From Nostoc sp. NMS8 (GTDB lineage: Bacteria; Cyanobacteriota; Cyanobacteriia; Cyanobacteriales; Nostocaceae), in contig NZ_JABXKK010000108.1 of NCBI RefSeq assembly GCF_017115045.1, positions 17,870 to 81,869 of the forward strand: DNA of 64,000 nucleotides, in the 5' to 3' direction. The translations under genes and the position numbers were made by a program. The notes under the pieces are model-generated. The model ran no database searches. It saw only the letters and a list, made by a program, of their open reading frames with translations, and had not been told where the DNA came from. Positions 19,176-29,426 of this stretch are shown here, one piece after another (within the stretch, counting starts at the first letter, position 1; each line of letters starts with the position of its first letter).

Positions 19176-19283
19176 TTGGGTATTGGGCATTGAAAAGAGG
19201 CAGAGAGGAAGGGTGCAGGGGGCAGAGGTGAAAACTTTTCTCCCTTGCTCCCTGCTCCCTTGCTTCTTCCCCAGTCCCCAGTC

Positions 19284-20843
19284 TCAACTACCTGGTTGCT
19301 GACTAACCTGGGCAGTCTGTAAGCCTCGCACTAACTGGCTGAGAGCGCTTTGTAATTCCACGCCTGGGTCAGTAGCAACCCACCCATCTTGTGTTAGGTG
19401 ACGGACTTCAAAGTGCAAGTGAGGCCCTGTGGAAGCTCCGGTGCTGCCAACTAGCCCGATGACAGTTCCAGGCTGTACCCATTGACCAGGTTTCACAAGG
19501 ATTTCTGACATGTGGCCGTAGAGAGTTTGTTCAGCAGATTTGTGATTTAGGATAACAGTTAAACCATAACCGCCCATCCAATTAGCAGTTTCTACTTGAC
19601 CAGCCGCCGCCGCCAAAACTGGTGTTCCTGTGGGCGCACCCAAGTCTGTACCAGCGTGGAAGCGTTGGTTTCCTGTAATTGGATGAACTCGCCAACCAAA
19701 CAAAGAAGTAATGGGAGCGGGAATAGACAAGGGATACATCATTCCCGTACCACTATAGGCGACTCGTCCCATAGAAGGGATTTGTGGCAACACTGATGCC
19801 AGTGAGAAGTCGTAAGCTACGTTGCTGGGGCGGGGTGCAATATTACCATCTGCCATTGGTGCAGGTAAAGTACCACCACTCGGCGCAATGGGAGTTGCAC
19901 TAACTGTTGTGGGGCTGAACTCACCAGGACTCGGGATAAACCGATTCGGGCGAAATGCACTCTTGCTGTCACCAGTAGAACCACTTTGAGCAGCACGCCA
20001 TCTGCTGGTGTTGCCAGTACTTGCAACCTGCCGCACGGGTGAAACTACTGGTAATTGGGCGTTTTCACTTCTTCTGAGCCAAGTAGGTGCTGCTTTACCA
20101 TTAGAATCAGCTACACTCCTTTCGGGTACTTTGGCGCAAACGCCGCCTAATACGCTTTGCCCTGAAGGCAAAATGGCTCGGCAGCCACTAGAGCGTTCTG
20201 TGAGAATTACGGAGTTTGGTGCCTGATAAGTACCTGTAGCACCACTGTCATAACTATTAGGATCGATATAGGCGTTATTATAATCCTTGGTTTTCCCCGC
20301 AGTTGCACTGACAGGGCTGTTTGAGTTATTTGGTTGAGCAACTTCTGGAAGTTTTTCAGGTAAAGAGCGGGCGGGGGTATTGGGTTTTTCTTGCCTTACC
20401 CTTGCAGGAGTCACCTGGGAGGCTTCTACTTTGGGCTTTGACTGTCTGGTAATGACAACAGGAACAGGTTCAGCAGCTTCGATTTTGGGTGTAGACTGCC
20501 TAACTGGCTCTTTTGATTGAGCAACCTCTGGTTTGTTTAGTCTCTGTCTGAGTCTGGCTCGCCGTTGAGAAAATTCTGGTTGCCCTTGAGTGGCTTCCGG
20601 TACAACAGCCTGTTTTTTTACTGGATTTATAACTGCTGTTGGTTGAGAACTTTCAACAGTGGGAACGATATTGTCTATTTGTGTTTCCGTTTGGGCAAAC
20701 ACGAAGCCGCCGCTGAGGAGGCTGAGGCTACTCAGCCAACAGAGGCTCTGGGCTGGTAGTGTTGAGGCAAAACGTTTTTTTGTCAGACCTTGCTGCCATA
20801 AATAATGCAAACTATCAGGGGCAGAATTTTTGCGCTGCGTCAT
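19284..20843 (-). CDS. M23 family metallopeptidase
   Basis: ITSLFGWRVHPITGNQRFHAGTDLGAPTGTPVLAAAAGQV...GNSTGASTGPHLHFEV-type motifs. Confidence 0.93.
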   Translation of the reverse strand: MTQRKNSAPDSLHYLWQQGLTKKRFASTLPAQSLCWLSSLSLLSGGFVFAQTETQIDNIVPTVESSQPTAVINPVKKQAVVPEATQGQPEFSQRRARLRQRLNKPEVAQSKEPVRQSTPKIEAAEPVPVVITRQSKPKVEASQVTPARVRQEKPNTPARSLPEKLPEVAQPNNSNSPVSATAGKTKDYNNAYIDPNSYDSGATGTYQAPNSVILTERSSGCRAILPSGQSVLGGVCAKVPERSVADSNGKAAPTWLRRSENAQLPVVSPVRQVASTGNTSRWRAAQSGSTGDSKSAFRPNRFIPSPGEFSPTTVSATPIAPSGGTLPAPMADGNIAPRPSNVAYDFSLASVLPQIPSMGRVAYSGTGMMYPLSIPAPITSLFGWRVHPITGNQRFHAGTDLGAPTGTPVLAAAAGQVETANWMGGYGLTVILNHKSAEQTLYGHMSEILVKPGQWVQPGTVIGLVGSTGASTGPHLHFEVRHLTQDGWVATDPGVELQSALSQLVRGLQTAQVSQQPGS

Positions 20844-20933
20844 TTGTTCTCTCAGTTGTGTGTAATTAGCCTAAAGAGATGATGCTAGTGGTTTGTCTTG
20901 CCCAAAGAGCGAAATTTTGAACAAACCTCAAAT

Positions 20934-21752
20934 TTAAACGGAAGATTTATGGTACCCCAAACTGATTGTACCGGGTTCAATATAAATTTCCGGTGTAATT
21001 AGTTCCTTTGTATCATGTGTTTCTAAATCAACTCGTAAATTTCCTTGAGATGTCACTCCAACTACTGTACCTGAAAGATTATTGACGGAGACGCGATCGC
21101 CCATGTTTGTAAGCAAATCTAGATAGCGAGACAAGAGTACCTTTACTCCTTCTTGTTCCAGGCACTCCATACCGGATTCTATTCCCAGCAAGACTTTAGA
21201 GGTTAATATTTCCAGACAAGAGATTGGTCTAAAATTTTGGGATGCTTGCCACGATTCCAGATTGATTCCAGTTTCGGGTACTGGGTTTGTCCAGTTAATA
21301 CCAACACCAATTACTGCTTGGGTGATTTGTCCTTTGTTTACTTTGGTTTCTGTCAAAATGCCGCCGAGTTTGCGACCATTTAGAACTAAATCGTTGGGCC
21401 ATTTTATCCCAACATCTATGCCGAGTTGGCGCAATTGAGACGCAATTCCCCAACCAGTAGCGAAAGTTAACTGATAGCTGTTAGTAGCTTCTATTTTGTG
21501 GTCGAAAGAAATCGCCACGGAAACATATAATCCGCCAACTGGAGAAATCCACTGACGGCCCCATTGTCCGCGCCCAGCAGATTGCTCGGTTGCGATTACT
21601 GCTGTTCCTGAAATAGCCCCTTGGTTGAGTAAGTCCCAGAGGGTTTGATTGGTTGAGGAGACGCTTTCAAAAAAGTGAAGAGAAAATGGTAAATATGTAT
21701 GCTTACGCCCTACTTGCAAGGCTGCTTCCAAGTTTTGCAGATTAAATCCCAC
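20934..21752 (-). CDS. birA: Biotin--[acetyl-CoA-carboxylase] ligase
   Basis: ESVSSTNQTLWDLL...TEQSAGRGQWGRQWISPVGGLYVS...IKWPNDLVLNGRKLGGILTE. Confidence 0.94.
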   Translation of the reverse strand: MGFNLQNLEAALQVGRKHTYLPFSLHFFESVSSTNQTLWDLLNQGAISGTAVIATEQSAGRGQWGRQWISPVGGLYVSVAISFDHKIEATNSYQLTFATGWGIASQLRQLGIDVGIKWPNDLVLNGRKLGGILTETKVNKGQITQAVIGVGINWTNPVPETGINLESWQASQNFRPISCLEILTSKVLLGIESGMECLEQEGVKVLLSRYLDLLTNMGDRVSVNNLSGTVVGVTSQGNLRVDLETHDTKELITPEIYIEPGTISLGYHKSSV

Positions 21753-21812
21753 AGCAGTTAACCCAAATTCCGTTGTTCAAGTTAGCATTGATTTGTTTAG
21801 GTTTGGTTCAAG

Positions 21813-22598
21813 ATGCACACTTGGCACTGGCACAATTGGGAAGGACTGCCCTATCTAACTTGTAGTCTTTTGGAACGTTGGCATCACGGCTTTTTTACCC
21901 AGCAGTTCTGGCCGCGATCGCCACAAGTTATCACAGAAGTATTGCAACCAGAGGCATCAGTCTATCGCTTAAAGCAGGTTCATGGCAATACTGTTCTCAC
22001 CCCTCAAGAGGTTGAAAGCTTTTTAAGCTCTGCTGAGGAAGATTTAGCATCGGCAGATGGTTTAATGAGCGAGCAGCCTCTACAAGCTGTTTGGGTCGCT
22101 AGCGCAGATTGTACACCCGTATTGATTGGGGATGTGCAATCTGGACGGGTGGCAGCATTACACGCGGGTTGGCGGGGAACTGCGAAGAAGATTGTGCCCC
22201 AAGCGATCGCTCGATTACAATCTCAAGGTAGTAAACTCGATGATTTACGCATTGCGATGGGCCCTGCGATCGCTGGTGAGGTCTACCAAGTTTCGATTGA
22301 AGTGGCTGCCGAAATTGGGGCCAGCATTATATCACATAATAGCCAAGAAAAAATTCTCACTGCATTATATGAGCTACCAAATTCACCTTTACTAGAAGAC
22401 CCCGATCCCGGAAAAGTACGGCTGGATGTGCGGCGAGTGAATACCTTACAACTGGAAAATTTGGGAATTAGTGCAGAACAAATTGCGATCGCACCTTATT
22501 GTACTTTCCAAACACCAGAGCATTTCTTTTCTTACCGCCGGGAGAAAGAGAAAAAAGTTCAGTGGTCAGGGATTGTTAGTGGCAAAACAAGTCAGTAG
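21813..22598 (+). CDS. pgeF: Peptidoglycan editing factor PgeF (YfiH/multicopper polyphenol oxidase)
   Basis: LKQVHGNTV...ADGLMSEQPLQAVWVASADCTPVLIGD...VAALHAGWRGTAKKI. Confidence 0.95.
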   Translation: MHTWHWHNWEGLPYLTCSLLERWHHGFFTQQFWPRSPQVITEVLQPEASVYRLKQVHGNTVLTPQEVESFLSSAEEDLASADGLMSEQPLQAVWVASADCTPVLIGDVQSGRVAALHAGWRGTAKKIVPQAIARLQSQGSKLDDLRIAMGPAIAGEVYQVSIEVAAEIGASIISHNSQEKILTALYELPNSPLLEDPDPGKVRLDVRRVNTLQLENLGISAEQIAIAPYCTFQTPEHFFSYRREKEKKVQWSGIVSGKTSQ

Positions 22599-22740
22599 CA
22601 TTCAAATGTGTTTTGGCTGATAGAGCGATCGCTTTATCAGCTTGGATTCAATATGATTCAACATATAAATTTGCCATGTTGTGGATCAAAAATACGACCA
22701 CGTAATGGATTAACGCTTCATCTCCAAGCAGATTTTTAAT

Positions 22741-23130
22741 TCAGATAAATCTGACATCGTGAATCTCAACTTCAATCAAATCGTTATCTTTAAGGTTATA
22801 TAGCTCTCGAAGTTTCACATCGCAAGCTATCTCAATAATTGTTCTCGGATGATCTCCATTTTCGGTATTATTTTTATCTGTTCTTAAGATAAAAGCATCT
22901 CTGCCAAATATTTTACAGAGAACAATGCTCACAGAAACAGTCCCTCCATATTCTTCCTTTTCCAGACGAATCACATTCGTTGGCAGATAGTAAGGTTGAT
23001 CTAAATGAATATTTAAAGTTCCAGGAAAGAATTTCATTCCCGTTTTTCTCAAGTAATATTCCTGGAGTTTCTCAATCCAGTAAGAAAAGTTTCCTAAACC
23101 ACTGACAACCTTCCCTTTTAAAATTTTCAT
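22741..23130 (-). CDS. DUF120 / CTP-dependent (archaeal-type) riboflavin kinase-like protein
   Basis: MKILKGKVVSGLGNFSYWIEKLQEYYLRKTGMKFFPGTLNIHLDQPYYL...; PGTLN(I/V) motif typical of DUF120. Confidence 0.75.
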   Translation of the reverse strand: MKILKGKVVSGLGNFSYWIEKLQEYYLRKTGMKFFPGTLNIHLDQPYYLPTNVIRLEKEEYGGTVSVSIVLCKIFGRDAFILRTDKNNTENGDHPRTIIEIACDVKLRELYNLKDNDLIEVEIHDVRFI

Positions 23131-23403
23131 ATATCCTGATTTTTGTAAATATGCTGGTATTTATATTGTGAGATGGGTATCTCGCCTGCCCTATGGACTG
23201 GGCTCTCGTGTCGCCCACCCCACAAGAGTTAATTGGATATTTTTTATTTGTAATTTCCTTAGAGATTGTTTTAAAAGTCTAAGTATTAATTTTTAATTCT
23301 GCCTTGTGGTACTAGTGTCTTGCTTTTTGCTAGTAGCTATGTCAATATTAGTTGCTAACATCTGTAAGTCAATCGACTTGCCGTAGATTATAATGCAATT
23401 TAT

Positions 23404-24408
23404 ATGAGCATTAAACGCCGTCACTTACTAGGAATGGGCATATCAACAGCAGCCGTGGCAGCCTGTGGAAAGATTGCCAATGCCCCATCAACAACGCCTA
23501 GTGTCGCTCCTGTGGCGGCGACAAGTAAGAGTGCAAGCAAGCTACGTCTAGGCTTTCAGCCACCCTATGTTGCAGTGTTTGCGCTGCGGCAACAAAAATT
23601 CTTAGAGAAGGCATTTGCAGGACAATCAACCAGTTTTGAGTTCCGTCGCCTACTCTCGCTCAAGCCAGTTACCGAAGCATTATCTGCTGGAGCTTTAGAT
23701 TTAGGTTTAGGGGGTACACCTGTAGCTGCGATCGCCGCAGGTCAGCCCATCCGTGTCATCGCCTTAGTTGAACGTAGCCCAAAGACCCACGGATTGCTAG
23801 TTTTACCTAACTCACCCATCAAGAAGGTAACTGATTTAAAGGGTAAGAAAATCGGCAACCCATCGGGAAAAAGCTACTTTTTTGCAGTACAAGTACTAGA
23901 ACGGGCTGGACTAAAAGACACTGATGTGCAATGGGTTCAGATAGAAAACGATGCAGGTAGAGCCGCATTACTTTCAGGTGCGATCGATGTATGGGGAACT
24001 TGGGATCCTTTTTATGCCAGTGCTGAAGTTGCTAAAGAAGTAGTTCCATTAGTAGATGGCGGCGACTATGTGTTAAATTATGTCGCTCTGTTTGGGCGCA
24101 CAGAGTACATAGAACAAAACCCAGAGACAATACAGCGGTTTCTTCAAGCCTATAAGCAAGCGCTAACCTGGGTTCAAGATAACCGTCAGGCGGCGGTGGA
24201 TATCCTAGTTAAAGAGAATAAGCTTTCACCAGAGGCCGCGGCTTTGACTTTGGGTCGTCGTAATTTACTGTTTGAGCCACCTAATCAGGAATACCGCCAA
24301 GAACTTGTCACACAATCCCAACTACTGGGTCGTCTGGGACTGATCAAACAACAGCCGAACTGGGATAAAGCAATTGATACAGCGATCGCTAAAACCGTCG
24401 CCTCTTGA
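23404..24408 (+). CDS. ABC transporter substrate-binding protein, aliphatic sulfonate (SsuA)-like
   Basis: Lipoprotein/TAT-like N-terminus, LRLGFQPPYVAVFALRQQKFLEKAF..., VTDLKGKKIGNPSGKSYFFAVQVLERAGL. Confidence 0.88.
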   Translation: MSIKRRHLLGMGISTAAVAACGKIANAPSTTPSVAPVAATSKSASKLRLGFQPPYVAVFALRQQKFLEKAFAGQSTSFEFRRLLSLKPVTEALSAGALDLGLGGTPVAAIAAGQPIRVIALVERSPKTHGLLVLPNSPIKKVTDLKGKKIGNPSGKSYFFAVQVLERAGLKDTDVQWVQIENDAGRAALLSGAIDVWGTWDPFYASAEVAKEVVPLVDGGDYVLNYVALFGRTEYIEQNPETIQRFLQAYKQALTWVQDNRQAAVDILVKENKLSPEAAALTLGRRNLLFEPPNQEYRQELVTQSQLLGRLGLIKQQPNWDKAIDTAIAKTVAS

Positions 24409-25166
24409 GTAGCTTCGTTAGCGAGTCGTGCAGAATTGAAGAAGAGTTCAGAAGTCAGAATGGGCTACGTACCGTAATCCCTTCGTCTTTGAGGTGCTGA
24501 TACAGCATTTACAGCTGTTATGAGGTACAGTAGCAGCAACTAGCAAACCAGTTTCTTAAATGTTGAGGATTTATTAATTGGAGTGCAACTGAGATTAATT
24601 TATCAACCATTTCTGTTGTAGTTGGAGCAAAACTGCGTAAAAAAGATTTAAGTTGTGACCACCATAATTCAATTGGATTAAAATCGGGGGAGTATGAAGA
24701 TAAACAAATAACTTTCGCACATAAACTAGATTCAATCATTGGCACAATTGAATCTAGTTTATGTGCGGATAAATTATCCATTACTACCACTGCTCCTGAC
24801 CATAAATTTGGCACTAAAAACTTTTCAATAAATAATTCAAATGCAATGCCATCCATTGAAGCATTCATTGTCATTAATGCAACTACTTTTTTAATACTAA
24901 TTGCTCCAATTACTGTAACTTTTGATCCACGGTAGAAGGGGTTAAGAGAGTAAGCTCTTGTTCCCATTTGTGAACGGGCATGAGTCAAGAGTTAACCCAA
25001 GCAAGACACCAGTTTCATCCAAAAATACTAAGTTTTCTGGCTCTATATGTTTGACATGCTCCCAATAATCTAATCTTAAATTTAGGACTCTCTCTGTCCC
25101 CGCTTGAGTACTCTGCTTTGTTTTTTTTTACGATTTAATCCTAATTTATGTAACGCCCGACACATT

Positions 25167-26283
25167 AGAACTCTTGCAAAAGTGTTTTGTGGTATGATTA
25201 AGGTTTTGGCAATTTTTGATTAGGACTTTGAGGAGCAGTGAAAATAGAGAAAGCCAAGCAGCTTACTGCAAAAAAATTTAAGCGAATGACTGGAGTGAGC
25301 CGTAAAACCTTTGAATTAATGGTTGATGTGGTTAAAACTGATGCTCAAAAGAAGAAGAAGCCTGGCCGCCGTCCTAAATTAATTATTGAAGACCAAGTTT
25401 TAATGGTAATTCAATATTGGAGAGAATACCGCACTTATTATCATATTGGATTAGATTTTGGGCTTTCGGAATCTGCGGTTTGCCGAATAGTTTTTAAAAT
25501 TGAAAATATTTTAATTAAGTCAAGAAAGTTTAGTTTACCGGGGAAGAAACAATTATGGAAAATGTCCTCTGAAGAAGATTTAGTTGTAATGGATGTCACA
25601 GAGAGTCCAATTGAAAAGCCTCAGAAAGGCCAAAAAAGGTATTTTAGTGGAAAACAAGGAGAACATACTTTAAAAACACAGGTAGTAATCCGCCAAAAAA
25701 GCAGCCAAATCATCTGTTTGGGACATGATAAGGGAAAAATCCATGATTTTCGCTTATTTAAAAATAGTGGAATAAAATTTGGAGAATTAGTTAAGGTAAT
25801 AGCGGATAAAGGCTATCAAGGAATTGCTAAGATTCATCAATTAAGTGAAACACCAATTAAAAAACCAAAAGGAAAAAAGTTGACGAAAGAACAGAAAAAA
25901 TCCAATCGGGAACTCAATCGATTAAGAATTGTTGTTGAACACGTAAATCGTCGTCTAAAGATATTTAAAATTTTGTCTGATAGATATCGAAATCGTCATC
26001 GACGTTTTGGGTTAAGAGCGAATTTAATTGCGGGAATTTATAATCACGAATTAGCCATATAAATTAAGATAAAAAATCGAATTAATCAAATAATTTCAGT
26101 ATTAATCAATAACTGAAATGATGTTTGCTGCCATCTTCTTAACTAGCGTAGGCGCAGCCTGCCGTAGGCATCGCCAGATAATACTTGCTAGCATAAAATG
26201 ATAACCTCTTACTATTTTAATGTCCCAAAATTAAAAATAAAACAACCCTTAATTATACTACAAAATATTTATGCAAGAGTTCT
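25167..26283 (+). mobile_element. IS5-family (DDE_Tnp_4-type) insertion sequence nested inside the IS630-like element
   Basis: TIRs AGAACTCTTGCAAAAGTGTTTTGTGGTAT / ATACTACAAAATATTTATGCAAGAGTTCT; 3-bp TSD ATT at 25164-25166 and 26284-26286; removal restores IS630 frame GQSA|MCRALHKLGL. Confidence 0.92.
25238..26062 (+). CDS. IS5-family transposase
   Basis: 274 aa with HTH and DDE_Tnp_4-like core (VVMDVTESPIEKPQKGQKRYFSGKQGEHTLKTQVVI...ADKGYQGI...VEHVNRRLKIFKIL); GTG start. Confidence 0.9.
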   Translation: MKIEKAKQLTAKKFKRMTGVSRKTFELMVDVVKTDAQKKKKPGRRPKLIIEDQVLMVIQYWREYRTYYHIGLDFGLSESAVCRIVFKIENILIKSRKFSLPGKKQLWKMSSEEDLVVMDVTESPIEKPQKGQKRYFSGKQGEHTLKTQVVIRQKSSQIICLGHDKGKIHDFRLFKNSGIKFGELVKVIADKGYQGIAKIHQLSETPIKKPKGKKLTKEQKKSNRELNRLRIVVEHVNRRLKIFKILSDRYRNRHRRFGLRANLIAGIYNHELAI

Positions 26284-26741
26284 ATTGCACTTTGACCTAC
26301 CCAATTGCCAGTCTTGTCTGCAAAGAATTCACACAACTCTATCAATGTTGCATCTGGATGTGCTTCAACTAATTCCCTTAACTCTACTTCAGCATTTGTT
26401 AAATGACTAAATTGTGGTTTTCCTCGCGGCTTGGGTTGTAAATTTCCTTCAAGTTTTTGTTGCTTTACAAGCTTTTGCACTAAACTCTTTGAGACGGAAA
26501 ATATGTTAGCTACTTTCCTGATTGAGATATTTTTTTGAAGATGTGCCGCAACTATTTTTTCTCGAAGCTCGACAGAGTGGGACTTCATTTAAAGGTATTT
26601 ATACTTTAATTTAGTGTACCTCATAATAGACGCAAGTGCTGTATGCTTTAAGTGCTTCATGTACCGTAATACCTGCTGCAATCACTGCGGTTTGATCGCG
26701 ATCGCAACTACATATAACCTTGCTGCTACCCATCGTGCTGC

Positions 26742-28334
26742 TTAGGATTGGTGAGCATAAATCATGTGAGAAATAACTGGCGGTTCTTCGCCTTGATGAA
26801 AGGCAAAAACTCTTTCACGAACCTCTCGATCTGCTACCGTAAAGCGTTCATACTGACGTAAATGATCCACCCAAGACTCAACGATAAATGTCTCTAAATA
26901 ACGATTCGGCACAGATGTATCATGAAAGATGCCCCAGCGAATTGCACCATCTCGTAGCCGCACCATTCGCAGAGCATGAATTGCTGTAATGAATTTCTCT
27001 GCTTGCTTTGGGTCAATATAATATTCAAGTGTGACTAAAACTGGCCCTTCTTCTGGTTGCAATTCAATTACTACTAGCGGTTCCGCCCGCCGTAATGCTG
27101 GGCCTAAATCAAGTTTTCCTGATAGCAAGCGGTAACGCCGTGCTGTGAATGTTCCCCCGACTAAGCCAATGGCAGCAACGAATAAGGCACTCGGCATTCC
27201 CCAATGTTCTGCCGCTACACCCCAAACAATGCTACCAATTGCTGAACCTCCTTGAAATACCATTTGATAAGTTCCTAGCGCCCGCGCCTGTACCCAAGCC
27301 GGAACCGCAAGCTGCACTGTAATATTCAAGCTGGATGTCATACTTGTCCAAGCAATTCCAGCCGCCACCAAAGCTAGCAACACCAAAGGTACGTTGTGAA
27401 TGAATGCCAGTATTAATGTGGCAACTGCAAACACCAGAGTTCCTGCAATCACAACTCCATCGGCTGTCAGATGTTGCCGCACTCGTGGCAGCAAAATCGC
27501 ACCGATAATCGCCCCAAATCCAAAGCTACCGAGTAGTAAACCATACCCACCTGCTCCCTGTCGTAAATCCTGCTGTGCTACCAAAGGCAGCAACGCTAAT
27601 AACGCACTCGTGCAACTAGTTAAAACAGCCGCACGAATTAACACGGCTTGCAAAGCGGGAGAAAAGCGGACATAACGAATACCAGCCCGCATAGAACCTA
27701 ATACTCGCTCTGTGGGGAGAGCGCTTTCGTAAAACGGTTTGCGCTGCCAACGGTAAAGGATAATAATCACCCCAATAAAGGAAAGGGCATCAATTAAAAA
27801 GACGACTCCCGCATTTGCAGCTACTAGTATAAAACCTGCGATCGCAGGGCCAACTGCTCTTGCAATATTAAACCCAGCACTATTTAAAGCAATAGCAGCT
27901 ATAAGTTCCGATCGCGGTACTAATTCTGGTACAATTGCTTGCCAAGCTGGGCCATTCATTGCCGCTCCCATGTTCAGCAAAAACGTCAGCGCCAACAGTG
28001 ACCACGGCGTAATCGTACCTGCAAAAATTAATCCACTCAATATCAGTGCCGCAACCAGCATCCAGGCTTGCCAAAACAGCAGTAACCGACGGCGATCGAA
28101 AATATCTGCCGTTGCTCCGGCTGGTAGTCCTAACAGCAGCACTGGTAAAGTTGCGGCTGTTTGCATGAGTGCCACCAATAGGGGAGAGGTGGTGAGAGAA
28201 GTCATTAGCCAAGCTCCCGCCGTGTCCTCCATCCAACCGCCAATGTTGGAGACAATTGAGGCAATCCAGCGATCGCGAAACAAAGATTTACGGAGCGGAC
28301 TCCAAGCAGAGGTTGTCATGACTGCGCTATGCAC
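26742..28334 (-). CDS. MFS transporter (EntS-like, with C-terminal antibiotic-biosynthesis-monooxygenase-like extension)
   Basis: 530 aa, 12-TM like; WSPLRKSLFRDRWIASIVSNIGGWMEDTAGAWLMTSL...; C-term VLVTLEYYIDPKQAEKFITAIHALRMVRLRDGAIRWGIFHD. Confidence 0.9.
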   Translation of the reverse strand: MHSAVMTTSAWSPLRKSLFRDRWIASIVSNIGGWMEDTAGAWLMTSLTTSPLLVALMQTAATLPVLLLGLPAGATADIFDRRRLLLFWQAWMLVAALILSGLIFAGTITPWSLLALTFLLNMGAAMNGPAWQAIVPELVPRSELIAAIALNSAGFNIARAVGPAIAGFILVAANAGVVFLIDALSFIGVIIILYRWQRKPFYESALPTERVLGSMRAGIRYVRFSPALQAVLIRAAVLTSCTSALLALLPLVAQQDLRQGAGGYGLLLGSFGFGAIIGAILLPRVRQHLTADGVVIAGTLVFAVATLILAFIHNVPLVLLALVAAGIAWTSMTSSLNITVQLAVPAWVQARALGTYQMVFQGGSAIGSIVWGVAAEHWGMPSALFVAAIGLVGGTFTARRYRLLSGKLDLGPALRRAEPLVVIELQPEEGPVLVTLEYYIDPKQAEKFITAIHALRMVRLRDGAIRWGIFHDTSVPNRYLETFIVESWVDHLRQYERFTVADREVRERVFAFHQGEEPPVISHMIYAHQS

Positions 28335-28506
28335 ATATTTACTTCAGCATTCGAGGAACGGGGTAATGGCAAGACACCCACCCTACAAGAAGAAGTAGTT
28401 GAGTATTTTTTATGCAGTCTTCATGCTACGCGTAGTTTGTTTTTTTGCAGTAGTACGCGCAGCGGACGCAAAGGAAAAGAAGATATGCTTAACTGAACTG
28501 TATTAC

Positions 28507-29226
28507 CTATGGAGTACTAGTTGGAGTTGGGGTACTAGTTGGAGTTGGGGTACTAGTTGAACTTCCAGGATTAGCAATAGCACGAACCTGTTGCAGATGT
28601 TCTTGGAGGGTTGGTAGTGCTTGAGCCGCAAATGCTTTCACGTCTGGATCTTGTCCTTTTTGAGCTTCATTCTGAAATTCGGAGACATCTTTTTGATGAC
28701 CTCGAAGCATCTCATTTATATATGCTTGATCGAATTTAGTACCAGAAAGCGCGGATAAGCGTTGCTCGGTTTGCTGATTTGTCCTACCGATAGTAGTTGG
28801 CAACGTGATACTTTTTTGAGTGGCTAACTGTTTGAGTTGATTATTCACCTGGGTATGATCTTGAACCATACGCTGTCCAAATTGTTTGACCGCATTGCTG
28901 CTTCCACGTTGTGATGCCAGTTGTCCTAGTCCGACTTCTGCTAAACCATCTTGAGCGGCATCAGTCACGAATCGTCTGTCTAAAGAACTGAGGTTATTTT
29001 GCCCTGATGTTCTTGGTGAGGTAGTTGGTGAGGCAGTTGGTGAGGCAGTTGGTGAGGTGGTTGGTGAGGCAGTTGGTGATGCAGTCTCAGTATTTTGTAC
29101 AGGCACAGCAGATGGAGCTTCAGATGTATTCTGGTCATGGGGAGTAGTTGGTGTGCAACCAGTCGCCAGAGATAAGGCGATCGCTACTAAACCAGTAGAG
29201 AGTATTTTGAAGTTGGACATAATCAA
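28507..29226 (-). CDS. DUF4142 domain lipoprotein with SPTASPT and TPTSTP low-complexity repeats
   Basis: DRRFVTDAAQDGLAEVGLGQLASQRGSSNAVKQFGQRMVQDHTQVNNQLKQLA...; lipobox-like LATGC. Confidence 0.9.
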   Translation of the reverse strand: MIMSNFKILSTGLVAIALSLATGCTPTTPHDQNTSEAPSAVPVQNTETASPTASPTTSPTASPTASPTTSPRTSGQNNLSSLDRRFVTDAAQDGLAEVGLGQLASQRGSSNAVKQFGQRMVQDHTQVNNQLKQLATQKSITLPTTIGRTNQQTEQRLSALSGTKFDQAYINEMLRGHQKDVSEFQNEAQKGQDPDVKAFAAQALPTLQEHLQQVRAIANPGSSTSTPTPTSTPTPTSTP

Positions 29227-29426
29227 TGTTCTCCTTAGATAAAGCTATATTTTGAAACGTTGAATGAAAAACAAGTGCGATGGCATAACCGCCCGCTGGA
29301 AGCGATCGCACAGTAAGCTACAAACTAAGCCGATTAATGTGAACCAGATGCCGCCGATTTGTTAATTTAGCTACGATCATCTCTAGGTTTTATTCAGTAA
29401 TTTACAGTTATGACTTATATGGATGT

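Larger units (their letters stand above)
24503..26641 (-). mobile_element. IS630-family insertion sequence, disrupted by a second IS
   Basis: Terminal inverted repeats CAGCATTTACAGCTGTTATGAGGTAC / GTACCTCATAATAGACGCAAGTGCTG, flanked by TA on both sides; transposase halves at 26253-26588 (HTH) and 24518-24988 (DDE: VVMDNLSAHK...YSPDFNPIELWWSQLKSFLR). Confidence 0.9.
24450..26734 (-). pseudogene. Transketolase C-terminal fragment interrupted by IS630-like element
   Basis: Joining 26734..26642 with 24502..24455 on minus strand gives MGSSKVICSCDRDQTAVIAAGITVHEALKAYQHLKDEGITVRSPF*. Confidence 0.6.

Noticed and set aside
24518-26588. Tns/Cas transposase belonging to the CAST
   Set aside because: DDE/HTH sequences are IS630- and IS5-type with their own TIRs and TSDs, not TnsB.
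27970-28398. 142-aa plus-strand ORF and 118-aa minus-frame ORF (27880-28236)
   Set aside because: Overlap the well-supported MFS transporter in other frames.
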